Part shown: one piece after another, positions 1 through 8,466 of the stretch | How the letters are laid out: every line of letters starts with the position of its first letter | Numbering within the stretch: the stretch's first letter is position 1 | NCBI GenBank assembly: GCA_051010195.1 | Contig: JBPCVV010000136.1 | Span: 1-32,255, forward strand | Direction: 5' to 3' | Length of the DNA stretch: 32,255 nt | From: Anderseniella sp051010195 | Lineage (GTDB): Bacteria > Pseudomonadota > Alphaproteobacteria > Rhizobiales > Aestuariivirgaceae | The notes under the pieces: model-generated | Told to the model about the DNA's origin: nothing | Seen by the model: only the letters and a program-made list of their open reading frames with translations | Database searches by the model: none | Program-made: the position numbers and the translations under genes

Positions 1-695
1 CCGACACCATAGGCAAGACCGGATGCCGCCAGACCGATCGCCAAGGTCTCAAGTCCGGACTGCCACCATGTTGCCAGGGACCATCGGCTCTTGACGGTGC
101 CGATCAGGAAGAACGCCACCAGCGTCATGGCGAGCGCAATCACGAATGCATCAGCAAACCCGAACACAAACGGTGCCAGCGGGATGGATCCAAACAGAAT
201 AAACGAAGCCAAGGTCGCGAGGCCTGATTTCAGTGGTGAGCGCAGGTTGGTGGACAGGCCATACTCATCAACCAGCATGGTGTTGATCCAGGTTTCCTCG
301 CTTGAGGTCACTGCTGCCACCGCATCGTTAAGGGCGGCACCTTCAAGACCCTTGCCCTGCAGGATTTGCCGGATCTCTTCACGTTCGCCGTCTGGCTCCA
401 GCCTGATGTGGCGTTTTTCGATTTCGCGGTAGCGGGCAAGTTCATCAACTTCGGTCTTGGTGCCCGTGTAGTTGCTTGCTGCCATCGAAAATCCGTCTGC
501 CAGCAGATTGGCGAGTCCCAGTATCAGAATAATTTTGGCTGACAGCCCGGCCCCCAGCACGCCTGCGACAATGGCGAATGTGGTGATTGCTCCGTCAATG
601 CCGCCATAGACCCAGTCGCGCAGGTAATTGGGCCGGGTCCCGGTGGCCAGCCTGGCCCTGATGCCTTCAATACTGTGATCGTGTTCGAGCTGCAT
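1..695 (-). CDS. VIT1/CCC1-family Fe2+/Mn2+ transporter, C-terminus cut off
   Basis: Reading the minus strand from an ATG at 695 gives an open frame that runs off the left edge. It starts MQLEHDHSIEGIRARLATG and continues with YLRDWVYGGIDGAITTFAIVAG, ANLLADGFSMAASNY and a later hydrophobic pair around LASFILFGSIPLAPFVFGF. This arrangement (first helix with DGAxTTFA, then LADGxSMA, then a charged cytoplasmic loop of about 60 residues) is typical of the VIT1/CCC1 (DUF125) family, which exports or sequesters Fe2+ or Mn2+ at a membrane. About 232 residues are visible and the last helix is missing. A GTG at 746 with AAGGAG upstream is an alternative start. I prefer ATG 695 because family homology begins there and the FNR box at 763-776 would place a class II transcription start near 728, downstream of that GTG. 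Family call is firm, metal unknown. Confidence 0.87.
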   Translation of the reverse strand, partial: MQLEHDHSIEGIRARLATGTRPNYLRDWVYGGIDGAITTFAIVAGVLGAGLSAKIILILGLANLLADGFSMAASNYTGTKTEVDELARYREIEKRHIRLEPDGEREEIRQILQGKGLEGAALNDAVAAVTSSEETWINTMLVDEYGLSTNLRSPLKSGLATLASFILFGSIPLAPFVFGFADAFVIALAMTLVAFFLIGTVKSRWSLATWWQSGLETLAIGLAASGLAYGV

Positions 696-762
696 GGACG
701 TGGTTCCGGAAGTTGCGGGTTGCTGATACTGCTGATACTGACGCACCGACAGATGATACTCC

Positions 763-776
763 TTGATCAATATCAA
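763..776. promoter_or_regulatory. FNR/FixK-type box TTGATCAATATCAA in the 696-1002 intergenic region
   Basis: The 14-mer is a perfect match to TTGAT-N4-ATCAA. It lies between the metal transporter (minus) and the tetraheme cytochrome (plus). Read toward the transporter, a TATCAG element (4 of 6 against TATAAT) sits at the spacing expected of a class II FNR promoter and gives a leader of about 30 nt before ATG 695. I see no good -10 at the right distance toward the cytochrome. The rest of 696-1002 holds a short direct repeat (CTGATA/CAGTAT units near 722-740) and no convincing gene. Confidence 0.6.
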
Positions 777-1002
777 CGGGTTGCCAGGATAATTCCTGTG
801 CGGACGATTGCCTGGGCGGATCGGACTTCGGGACGCATATGTGTGCATTCGGGATGGTGTGGCGGGAGAGTCCCTTTTGAGTCAATTTGACGCCATAATG
901 GCTGAATAGCCTGCACCGGGTCGAAATGGTCCGGAGCGCGGTTCTGATACAGTCAAAACCTGAAAACCTCCGGCAAGAGTTAGGTTGTTGGGGTTTCACT
1001 AC

Positions 1003-2040
1003 ATGGACACATGCCATGACCGGACACGGTTCCATGTTCTGAAGGTTATTGTCCTGGCAGCTGGATTTGTGCTGCTGGCATTCGCATCTGCAACCTCACA
1101 ATCTGTCAAGAAGGCGCCGAACTTCAAGAAGATTGTCGGGCCGAATGCCTGTGCCGAGTGCCACAAGAAGACCACCGAGATCTGGAAGAAGACCCATCAT
1201 TCCACGACCTTCAAGAAAATGCCGCGCAGCAGGGAAGCCCGCAAGATCGCCAACAAGATGAAGATCAAGCGGATCAAGTCGGAAAGTCTGTGCCTGACCT
1301 GCCATTTCACCACCAAGGTCAAGAGGAAGAAGAAAAAGCCGATTGCCGGCATCTCCTGCGAAAGCTGCCATTCCGCCGGTAAAGACTGGGAGAAGGTGCA
1401 CAGCGAATTTTCCGGCAAGACCGAAAAGACAGAATCCAAGGCCGAAGAAGCGAAACGCTGGAAGAAGGCTGAGAAACTGGGCATGATCCGGCCCGCTGCA
1501 CTCTATAAGCTGGCCAAGAATTGCTATAGTTGCCACGTGGTTCCACAGGAAAAGCTGGTCAATGTCGGAGGACACCCCGCGGGCAGTTCGTTTGAGCTGG
1601 TTTCCTGGTCGCAGGGCGAGGTTCGCCACAATGTCTGGTATTCGAAAGGCAAGTCGAACAACAAGGCCAATGCAGCACGAAAACGCATGCTGTATATCAC
1701 CGGTCTGGCCGTTGAGCTTGAAACCGCGCTTCGCTCCGTTGCGGTTGCCACCAAGAGCAAGGTATATGCCTTCAGGATGGCCCGGCGTGCCGATGCAGCT
1801 CGCAAGAAAATGAAGAAGGTTGCCACCGCGATTCCCAAAGCAGGCGAAGTCGGCAAGATCGTGAAACTGGGATATTCCGCAGGTCTGAAACTCAATAACA
1901 AAAAGGCCTTGCTGAAGGCTGCCAAGGGCATTGCACGGACAACGCTGGCCCTGAATTCCAAGTATGACGGAAGTGGATTCGGCGCTGTTGATCCGTTAAT
2001 TCCGAAAGAAAGCAAGTATAAGGGCGAACCGGCCGAGTAA
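1003..2040 (+). CDS. Basic periplasmic tetraheme cytochrome c (cytochrome c554-like)
   Basis: Counting from the upstream TTG at 985, four CXXCH haem c motifs are present: CAECH 56-60, CLTCH 103-107, CESCH 125-129 and CYSCH 180-184. A hydrophobic signal peptide (VIVLAAGFVLLAFASA) precedes them, so the protein is exported. The haem half resembles the cytochrome c554/multihaem family, with a second domain of about 160 residues without haem that looks helical and is rich in Lys and Ala. The whole protein is strikingly basic (for example KRKKKKP near 113-119), unlike the acidic decahaem protein encoded downstream. ATG 1003 is chosen, giving 345 residues; TTG 985 in the same frame is possible. It is separated by 185 bp from the next gene, so it may have its own promoter. 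Likely a soluble electron carrier or a haem enzyme; substrate unknown. Confidence 0.85.
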   Translation: MDTCHDRTRFHVLKVIVLAAGFVLLAFASATSQSVKKAPNFKKIVGPNACAECHKKTTEIWKKTHHSTTFKKMPRSREARKIANKMKIKRIKSESLCLTCHFTTKVKRKKKKPIAGISCESCHSAGKDWEKVHSEFSGKTEKTESKAEEAKRWKKAEKLGMIRPAALYKLAKNCYSCHVVPQEKLVNVGGHPAGSSFELVSWSQGEVRHNVWYSKGKSNNKANAARKRMLYITGLAVELETALRSVAVATKSKVYAFRMARRADAARKKMKKVATAIPKAGEVGKIVKLGYSAGLKLNNKKALLKAAKGIARTTLALNSKYDGSGFGAVDPLIPKESKYKGEPAE

Positions 2041-2128
2041 TGCGCCGTTCGTCCTGTTCCGGCTGCGCCGGTGCGACCCCACAATTTCGCCAAATTATGG
2101 CCGCGCCATAGCACCTTAGCGCCCCAAA

Positions 2129-2136
2129 TTAACCAT
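2129..2136 (+). promoter_or_regulatory. TTAACCAT, CtrA half-site-like element
   Basis: TTAACCAT lies in the 185-bp gap upstream of the cNMP/Fe-S gene. It matches the 8-mer CtrA-binding motif known in alphaproteobacteria. The 10-mer TTAACCATAC also occurs, in the same orientation relative to transcription, upstream of the pentahaem gene at 12490. No full TTAA-N7-TTAA is present here. The gap also holds a small GC hairpin (CCGGC-tgc-GCCGG near 2062) without a T-run. A chance match is possible. Confidence 0.3.
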
Positions 2137-2225
2137 ACGAAAAGCTACACTTGAAACCTGTAGGGCGTTGAAAAATATAGGTCATCAAGAACCAAGAAAG
2201 TTTCCCGCTAGGGAACATCCAGTTT

Positions 2226-3854
2226 GTGCCGTCGCCGGGCATGACAACCGCAGGGGACAGACCATTGGCGCAAGGCAATCTTGTCAGAAAACCACAGCGT
2301 TGGGACGCAGCATTTGGCCGTGAGCGAATTCATGCCGACTGGGTCAACCTGATCCTGTCCTCCCAGATCCTGGGCGAGATCGATCCGGCAGACTTTCCGG
2401 AAGATTTGTCACTTGCAGACATCATCACCAATGACTGCGCGATCAGGTGGTACTCGCGCGGAGACATTGTCTACGCTGCCGGCAGTTACGAGACATCGAT
2501 ATTTGTTGTGCTGAACGGTGGTGTCCGTGTGTCGGACGATGCAGGCGCTGAATATGCTGCAGGGCAAACAGCGTTGCCCTGGCTCAGCCCGTTGCTGAAA
2601 GGAAAGTTCGGCCGCGGTGAAACCAAGGTGACACGGTTGCCGACGGTTGGGCTTGGACGCTACGAGATGTTCGGCGAGGTGGAGGCCCTGACACGTACGC
2701 CGCGCAGCAACACGGCCATTGCCGATGCTGACAAGACGGCGCTCCTGGAGATAACCTGGCCCGGCGCGCGCGAACTGCTGCACTGGTCGGACGCGTTTCG
2801 TTACCGGGTGGAGGAATTGTACCGCGCCCGGAGTGTCGAAGTCGGACTGAAGGAAAGCGGACTGTTCGCTGGTGTCGATGCTGAAACACTGGCTGCAATT
2901 GCCCGCGAGTGCTCGTTTCAACGCCATGGCAGTTTTGACTGGTCTCACCTTTACCAGCGTGAAAGTGCCGGCAGGCAACAAGGAGAACAGTTGATCGGGC
3001 AGGAGCCGCTGATCATCGAACAGGGGCACTATCTGGAAGACATGTTTCTCATTCGCGCCGGCTTCGCGCGCGTCACCGAAACAGCTCACGAAAACGAGTT
3101 TTCGGTCGGGTTCCTGGAAAGCGGTGACGTTTTCGGCCTGAACGAGATCGAGGAAGGACTGCTGTTCGGTAGCCATCCGCAAGCCGGCCGGGGTTTGCGC
3201 TCAGTCGGCTACACAGACCTGATCCGAATTCCCGAGCACATCGTTGGCAGGTTCATATTGTCGGGCTCCAAACGCGGCGTGAAGGGCATTGCGTCCGCCC
3301 CGGGGCGGGTGTCACACGCTGACCTGTCCCTGCTTGATTTTGTAGTCGACAACCGCTTCATCAATGCCACCAATGCCATGGTTATCGACACGACGCGATG
3401 TGTCGGCTGTGATGACTGTGTCCGGGCCTGCGCGGCGGCGCATGACGGTATCCCGAGATTTGTCCGAACCGGGCGTACCCATGCCAACCTGATGGTGACC
3501 AGCGCCTGTATGCATTGCACGGATCCGGTTTGCCTCATCGATTGCCCGACGGGTGCCATTCACCGCGATGCGTTCAGCGGATCGGTGGTTATTGACGACG
3601 ACACATGCATCGGATGTGCAACCTGTTCAAGCGCGTGCCCCTACAACAATATCCAGATGAGGGAAGTGAGGGGACCGGACGGCGCCATACTCGTCGATGA
3701 AGATGGCAGCACACACCTGAAAGCGACCAAGTGTGATCTGTGCGCCGGACATAGCGGTGGCCCGGCATGCCAGCGGGCCTGTCCGCATGATGCACTCACA
3801 CGCATCGACATACGTGACATGGACAGTTTGTCTGACCGGCAGTCACGCGTGTAA
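2226..3854 (+). CDS. Two cyclic-nucleotide-binding domains fused to a four-cluster 4Fe-4S ferredoxin module
   Basis: 542 residues in three parts. Residues about 75-190 form a cNMP-binding (CAP_ED) domain whose phosphate-binding cassette keeps FGE (149-151) and PRSNT (159-163). Residues about 212-340 form a second such domain in which the cassette Arg is not apparent. Residues 385-525 are an NrfC/DmsB/PhsB-type electron-transfer module with four Cys sets: 392/395/398/402, 428/431/436/440, 461/464/467/471 and 503/506/515/519. No signal peptide or Tat motif is seen, so it is probably cytoplasmic. It begins at GTG 2226, after AGGGAA; ATG 2241 is an alternative. The cytochrome b gene begins 5 bp downstream, so the two products are probably coupled. 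I infer that a nucleotide or small ligand gates electron flow between a soluble donor and the membrane cytochrome b. Domain calls are firm, role unknown. Confidence 0.88.
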   Translation: MPSPGMTTAGDRPLAQGNLVRKPQRWDAAFGRERIHADWVNLILSSQILGEIDPADFPEDLSLADIITNDCAIRWYSRGDIVYAAGSYETSIFVVLNGGVRVSDDAGAEYAAGQTALPWLSPLLKGKFGRGETKVTRLPTVGLGRYEMFGEVEALTRTPRSNTAIADADKTALLEITWPGARELLHWSDAFRYRVEELYRARSVEVGLKESGLFAGVDAETLAAIARECSFQRHGSFDWSHLYQRESAGRQQGEQLIGQEPLIIEQGHYLEDMFLIRAGFARVTETAHENEFSVGFLESGDVFGLNEIEEGLLFGSHPQAGRGLRSVGYTDLIRIPEHIVGRFILSGSKRGVKGIASAPGRVSHADLSLLDFVVDNRFINATNAMVIDTTRCVGCDDCVRACAAAHDGIPRFVRTGRTHANLMVTSACMHCTDPVCLIDCPTGAIHRDAFSGSVVIDDDTCIGCATCSSACPYNNIQMREVRGPDGAILVDEDGSTHLKATKCDLCAGHSGGPACQRACPHDALTRIDIRDMDSLSDRQSRV

Positions 3855-3859
3855 CCAGT

Positions 3860-4675
3860 ATGATTGGTATTGCCCGGAATACAGTGGTCACTCTGATTGT
3901 GATTGCGGCTGTCTACTGGTTGGTCGGTTTCTACAGCAGCGCACTGCGTGACCCGAGATTCCTCGACGGTTGGATTCTGACAGCTTTCATGTTCGTGCAG
4001 TTGCTGTTTCACATCAGAAAAAAGCTTCCAGCAAGCACGTTCGGCAGGGCCGCCACCTGGCTCAAGATGCATGTGTATCTGGGCTATGTGGTGATTGCCG
4101 TCTTCCTGTTTCACACCAGCTTCTCTTTCCCTGAAACCACACTTGAATGGGCCTTGTGGATCCTTTTCGCGCTGGTCGTCGTCAGTGGACTTGTGGGCTT
4201 GTATCTGACCACTTCGGTACCCGGCAAACTGCAGCAGCAACATGATGAGCAGATCACCTTCGACCAAATTCCGACGGTTCGCCTGAACCTGTTCCGCGAA
4301 GTCAATGCGCTGGTTCTGGATACGGTCACCCCGGACGGGTCGTCGGAGGTTTCCGACTTCTACGTCAACCGGCTGCGGGGATTTTTCAGAAAGCCGCAGA
4401 ACCTGAGAGCGCATCTGCGCGGATCGCGGCGGCCGTTGGAGCGGATGAGCAGCGAGATTGCCGACCTGGAACGCCGGGTCAATGCGCCGGACAGGAAAAC
4501 ACTGTCGTCAATCAAGAAACTTGTGACGGCCAAGTACGACCTTGATCACCAGTATACCGTTCAGGGGCTGTTGCATTCCTGGCTGTTTGTGCACATTCCG
4601 GCAACCTATTCCCTGATCGTCCTGTCAATTCTGCATATAGCGGTTGTATATGCCTATTCGTCAGGAGTCCGGTGA
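3860..4675 (+). CDS. Cytochrome b-like four-helix membrane protein
   Basis: 271 residues with four predicted membrane segments: about 9-27, 38-52, 75-92 plus 97-116, and a last one near 250-268. Histidines occur at helix ends in pairs suited to b haems (LLFHIRKK, KMHVYLGY, FLFHTSF, then LLHSWLFVHIPATY and SILHIAVVYAY). A cytoplasmic or periplasmic loop of about 110 residues, rich in Arg and Lys, separates the third and fourth hydrophobic regions. Its stop TGA (4673-4675) lies one base before the ATG of the decahaem gene. Position between an Fe-S protein and a membrane-anchored multihaem cytochrome suggests it passes electrons across the inner membrane, possibly with quinone. The family is not recognised with certainty; it resembles ferric-reductase-like or cytochrome b561-like proteins in layout only. 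Confidence 0.75.
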   Translation: MIGIARNTVVTLIVIAAVYWLVGFYSSALRDPRFLDGWILTAFMFVQLLFHIRKKLPASTFGRAATWLKMHVYLGYVVIAVFLFHTSFSFPETTLEWALWILFALVVVSGLVGLYLTTSVPGKLQQQHDEQITFDQIPTVRLNLFREVNALVLDTVTPDGSSEVSDFYVNRLRGFFRKPQNLRAHLRGSRRPLERMSSEIADLERRVNAPDRKTLSSIKKLVTAKYDLDHQYTVQGLLHSWLFVHIPATYSLIVLSILHIAVVYAYSSGVR

Positions 4676-4676
4676 C

Positions 4677-6971
4677 ATGAAACTCCTGGACTGGCTCAAG
4701 AACCTCACAAGATTTACCCGCAGATCAGAGAACATGCCGCGCCCGAAACGGGACATCGTTTCGTGGTGGCTTGGTTTGTTTACCGCGGGCGTTGTGATGC
4801 TGACAATCGGTTATGCGGCGGACACAAAGCTGTTCATGCCTGGCCCACTGACCTCCTCGCACAGCACGCTTGAGCAATGCTCCGACTGCCACTCCGGAGT
4901 TTCAAAAGGCCAGTTCGGCTGGCTGCATGCGGTGTTTGCAACTGCGGACCCGCGCAAGGACAGTTCGTCGTGCCTGACCTGCCACAAGATGGGGGAGGAG
5001 GTTGCGCATAATCCCCATGGTCTCGAAATGGCGAAGCTTGATGCCTATGTGCGCGAGATCAAAGCAGGGCCGGCCGCACCGGCACTGCCGGTCACAGCCC
5101 GGGTCCGCAAGACCGTGTTGCCGGTCGACAGCACCTTCAAGGACGGCGTGTTCTGTGCCACCTGCCACAAGGAACACCAGGGCGGCGATATCAAGCTGAG
5201 GGACATGGCGGACGCGCAGTGCCACACCTGTCACCAGGTCCAGTTTGAAAGCTTCAACACCGATCATCCGGATTTTGACAAGTATCCGTTCAGGCGCAGG
5301 ACCCGGGTCAATTTTGATCATTCCGGCCATTTTGGAAAACACTTCCCCGAGTGGAAGGCAAAGCCGGAAAACGCCGGTACGACACCGGAGTCCTGTTCCG
5401 GGTGCCATACGGTGAGCGCGCAGAAGGGGCACATGAATGTCAAGCCGTTTGCCGAGAGCTGCGCCGCCTGTCACCTGGGGCAGATTGTCGGCGCCGAGCG
5501 GGCGACAGGTCCGAAGGGTGTCGCCATGCTGATGCTGCCTGGCGTCGATGTTGCGACATTCCGGGAGAAAAAAATTGATATCGGTTCATGGCCGGACGAG
5601 TCCGAGGCGGAACTGAGTTCATTGATGAAACTGCTGATTGGCCGCACAGCGGAAGGCCGCAAGATTCTGGCCGCCACGGATGAGCTGGACCTGCTGGATC
5701 TGACCCAGGCGAGCGACGAGCAGATTGTCCAGGTCGGGAAACTGGTATGGGAAGTGAAACACCTGTTCCATGCGCTGACGAATTCCGGAACCGCAGACAT
5801 TCTGAAAGAGCTCGGATCCGACGGCAAAGAGCCGATGGACCAGCAATTGCTCACAAATCTCACAGCGAGCATGCCGCGCGATGTGCTTATTGGCGCTTTG
5901 CGGGACTGGTTGCCGAAACTTGGCGAGGAAATCTCACAGCGAGGTGACGGCAAGCGGGCCGAAGTGCCGACACCGGCAACCACGACCTCGGATGCGTCCG
6001 ATACGGTGTCGGTGGACGGAGCCAACGCCGATCAGGCCGAGAATGCCACGCTGGGCCAGGTTCGCAGTGCATTACCCGGCAGACGCGGCGACCGGCGAGC
6101 GCCGAACCGGCCGATCGTGCTTGCCCAGCAGACGGAAAGATGGCGCGTGGACCCGTTTGGCCGGTTGCTCAAGGGCAACCAGCCACCCGAAGAAGATGAC
6201 GACGATGAGGAAGCAGCCGAGGATGCTGAGCCGGAGGAGGATCTGGCAACCGATGATACCGATGGGGCTGATGAGCCGGATACCGCGGAGGCGGAAGAGT
6301 CCACTGCTGATGCTGAGCCTGACACTGGATCCGACGGGGAAACTGACGTGGAAGCCGACAGCGATCTGGAATTGTCCGAAGACAGCCAGCCCGAGCCACT
6401 AGAACTGGATACCGACGCGGAAACCTGGGCCCAGTTCGGCGGCTGGTACCGTCAGGATTACACCATCTTTTACAAACCCACCGGGCATTCCGACACCTTC
6501 CTAGAGGGCTGGCTTGATTTTTCCGCCAGCAGGTTCAGCAAGGCCCAGGGAAACCTAGCGGCGTCCGTGTTCACGGAACTTACCGGAAAGGATGCGCAAG
6601 GCCAGTGCACCAAGTGCCACAGCGTGGATGCGACCGCCAGCCAGGCTCGGATCATGAAATGGACGCCCTCGTCGGCGAAGACCAACGAAAGCCTGTTCAC
6701 AACGTTCAACCACGAGCCTCACCTGGGTGTGGTCAGCGCGAAAAAGGGCTGCCTCACCTGTCACGAGTTGAGCGGAGCCAAGGGCTACCTGGAGACCTAC
6801 AAGTCGAATGACCCGAAAAAGTTCGTGTCGAATTTCGCGCCGGTCAAGAAGGAAACCTGCGCCTCGTGTCATGGCAAGAAGGAGGTCCGTCAGGATTGCC
6901 TGCTGTGCCACCAGTATCATGTCAATGACATCATCACACCGATCACGCAGACCAAAATTCCGGACAAGTAA
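4677..6971 (+). CDS. Membrane-anchored decahaem cytochrome c with acidic insert
   Basis: 764 residues from ATG 4677, chosen because AGGAG (4663-4667) sits 9 nt upstream and the previous gene ends one base earlier. One N-terminal membrane segment (about 28-46) is followed by ten CXXCH motifs in two groups. The first six are at 68-72, 99-103, 160-164, 182-186, 240-244 and 262-266; the last four are at 644-648, 692-696, 728-732 and 741-745. Extra histidines (HNPHG, HQVQ, DHSGHFGKH, FNHEPH) could serve as distal ligands. The two haem groups are separated by about 375 residues, of which 505-582 are almost entirely Glu, Asp, Ala, Pro and Thr. The haem pattern fits cytochrome c3/NrfH-like modules. 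It probably takes electrons from the cytochrome b and hands them to periplasmic partners. The acidic arm could dock the basic tetrahaem protein. No close family is recognised for the full length. Confidence 0.85.
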   Translation: MKLLDWLKNLTRFTRRSENMPRPKRDIVSWWLGLFTAGVVMLTIGYAADTKLFMPGPLTSSHSTLEQCSDCHSGVSKGQFGWLHAVFATADPRKDSSSCLTCHKMGEEVAHNPHGLEMAKLDAYVREIKAGPAAPALPVTARVRKTVLPVDSTFKDGVFCATCHKEHQGGDIKLRDMADAQCHTCHQVQFESFNTDHPDFDKYPFRRRTRVNFDHSGHFGKHFPEWKAKPENAGTTPESCSGCHTVSAQKGHMNVKPFAESCAACHLGQIVGAERATGPKGVAMLMLPGVDVATFREKKIDIGSWPDESEAELSSLMKLLIGRTAEGRKILAATDELDLLDLTQASDEQIVQVGKLVWEVKHLFHALTNSGTADILKELGSDGKEPMDQQLLTNLTASMPRDVLIGALRDWLPKLGEEISQRGDGKRAEVPTPATTTSDASDTVSVDGANADQAENATLGQVRSALPGRRGDRRAPNRPIVLAQQTERWRVDPFGRLLKGNQPPEEDDDDEEAAEDAEPEEDLATDDTDGADEPDTAEAEESTADAEPDTGSDGETDVEADSDLELSEDSQPEPLELDTDAETWAQFGGWYRQDYTIFYKPTGHSDTFLEGWLDFSASRFSKAQGNLAASVFTELTGKDAQGQCTKCHSVDATASQARIMKWTPSSAKTNESLFTTFNHEPHLGVVSAKKGCLTCHELSGAKGYLETYKSNDPKKFVSNFAPVKKETCASCHGKKEVRQDCLLCHQYHVNDIITPITQTKIPDK

Positions 6972-7020
6972 GCCAAGCCGAGGCAGGGATCATGCGGCCG
7001 AAGCGGTGATGCTTGTTCAG

Positions 7021-7039
7021 GCAGCTTCATGAAAGCTGC
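7021..7039. terminator. Hairpin between the convergent arms
   Basis: GCAGCTT-CATGA-AAGCTGC is a perfect 7-bp stem with a 5-nt loop, placed between the stop of the decahaem gene (6971) and the stop of the reductase gene (7129, opposite strand). It has no clear T-run, so termination is only suggested by position. Confidence 0.3.
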
Positions 7040-7128
7040 TGAGCCGACGGGTGCAAGTAAGTGCAACCCTATCAGCTTACAGCCGGACGTGGGAATTGCG
7101 TGGGCTTTGCTGCTCAGGTGCGGCGGAG

Positions 7129-8415
7129 TCACATGTCGAGCACGAGATCACTTTGGGGCTGCGCTACGCATGGCAGGCACTTGCCGGGAGCCGGCGTCTT
7201 TTCAGGCGTACGCTCATAGTCGACTTCGCCATTTTTCAGGGCAATTGCACAGGTGCCGCAAACGCCCTGCCTGCACCCGCAGCGCGCCTTGATGCCATTG
7301 GCCATGGCAAGTTCGAGGATCGATCCGTCGCCGGACTGCCACGCCACTTTCTTTCCCGACCGAGCGAACTCGATCTGAAAGGTTTGTTCGGCCTTGTGTT
7401 CGCGTGGTTTTTCAGCTGTGTCGGCTGCAGCGGGGGAGGCGGGACCAAACGCCTCGAACCGGACGTTTTCGGCTGGAACCCCGATGTTTTCAAAGCCTGT
7501 GAGAAGAGATCTCATCATCGGCGTGGGTCCGCACAGGTATATTTCACAATCGCGGCCTTCCAGGATGGGCCGCATAAGGTCTGCGGTTATGTGGCCTCTC
7601 ATGTGGAAATCCACATTGTGCCGGCACGTATTGGTGGGTCTGCTGTAGGCGACAACCATGCGCAGGTTGCGCACCCGGGCAGCCAACTGCTGCAGATGGT
7701 CATACATGGCATGCTCGGCCCTGTTGCGCACACCGTAGAACAGCCAGATTTCACGGGTTGATCGTGTGGCGATCAGCGTGTTCAACATGCTGATTATAGG
7801 TGTGATGCCGACACCGCCGGCGACGAGGACGACCGGCCTGCCAGAATGTTCCTCAAGGCAGAACGATCCCGCAGGCGCAAAGGCCTCGACGAGCGAGCCA
7901 GGTTGCAGGTGATTGTGGAAATAGTCCGATGACTGGCCGGGTGGTGTTCCTTCGGGCGCATTGGCCGGCGCGTCCAGTCTCTTGACGGTGACACGGTAAT
8001 ACCCGCTGGCAGCGGGGCTTTCGGACAGGGAGTAACATCTGGTCACCGGTTCGGGTTCGCCGGGAACAGGCACCGAGAACGTCAGGAACTGGCCGGGCCG
8101 AAACGGCGGAATCGATCTGCCGTCATTGGGTTCCAGGTAGAATGAACAGATATCCTGGTTAAGGTTCTCGTAAACCCGGTTAACAACGCGGAATTTGCGC
8201 CTGCCTTGCCATGTCAGAGGAACTTCCTGCCGCTGGATCTGGTGGCTCTGGAAAATGCCGGCCGTCGCCTGACGAAACTCGGCAACGTATTTTTTCTCCT
8301 GTCGGGCGAACTGGTATCTGCGGCCGGCAAACGACGCCACGCCGATTGCCGCGCGCATGGATGCTGCACCGGCTACCATGATCCCTACAAGCTGTGTAAG
8401 TTCGGTCAACTCCAT
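7129..8415 (-). CDS. FAD/NAD(P)H oxidoreductase with C-terminal [2Fe-2S] ferredoxin domain
   Basis: 428 residues. A hydrophobic N-terminus (about 5-30) may anchor it to the membrane. Residues 75-190 form the FAD domain with RCYS (126-129). Residues 195-320 form the NAD(P)-binding domain with GGVGITP (200-206) and CGPTPMM (295-301). Residues 345-428 form a plant-type ferredoxin with ligands C381, C386, C389 and C416. This is the class of HCP reductase, phenol hydroxylase reductase and NqrF. It moves two electrons from NAD(P)H through FAD to single-electron carriers. It is the last gene of the minus arm, 51 bp after the porin stop, and is the only obvious pyridine-nucleotide link in the locus. 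It may feed or drain the neighbouring Fe-S, cytochrome b and haem proteins. Family call firm, partner inferred. Confidence 0.88.
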   Translation of the reverse strand: MELTELTQLVGIMVAGAASMRAAIGVASFAGRRYQFARQEKKYVAEFRQATAGIFQSHQIQRQEVPLTWQGRRKFRVVNRVYENLNQDICSFYLEPNDGRSIPPFRPGQFLTFSVPVPGEPEPVTRCYSLSESPAASGYYRVTVKRLDAPANAPEGTPPGQSSDYFHNHLQPGSLVEAFAPAGSFCLEEHSGRPVVLVAGGVGITPIISMLNTLIATRSTREIWLFYGVRNRAEHAMYDHLQQLAARVRNLRMVVAYSRPTNTCRHNVDFHMRGHITADLMRPILEGRDCEIYLCGPTPMMRSLLTGFENIGVPAENVRFEAFGPASPAAADTAEKPREHKAEQTFQIEFARSGKKVAWQSGDGSILELAMANGIKARCGCRQGVCGTCAIALKNGEVDYERTPEKTPAPGKCLPCVAQPQSDLVLDM

Positions 8416-8466
8416 TTGTAATCCCTCATCATCTCCGCACGGCGGCGGTCGCTTGGCACGCAGGCC

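Noticed and set aside
722..740. Tandem CTGATACTG-type repeat
   Set aside because: Only about two copies of a short unit. Probably incidental, or part of the leader and -10 region of the transporter gene.
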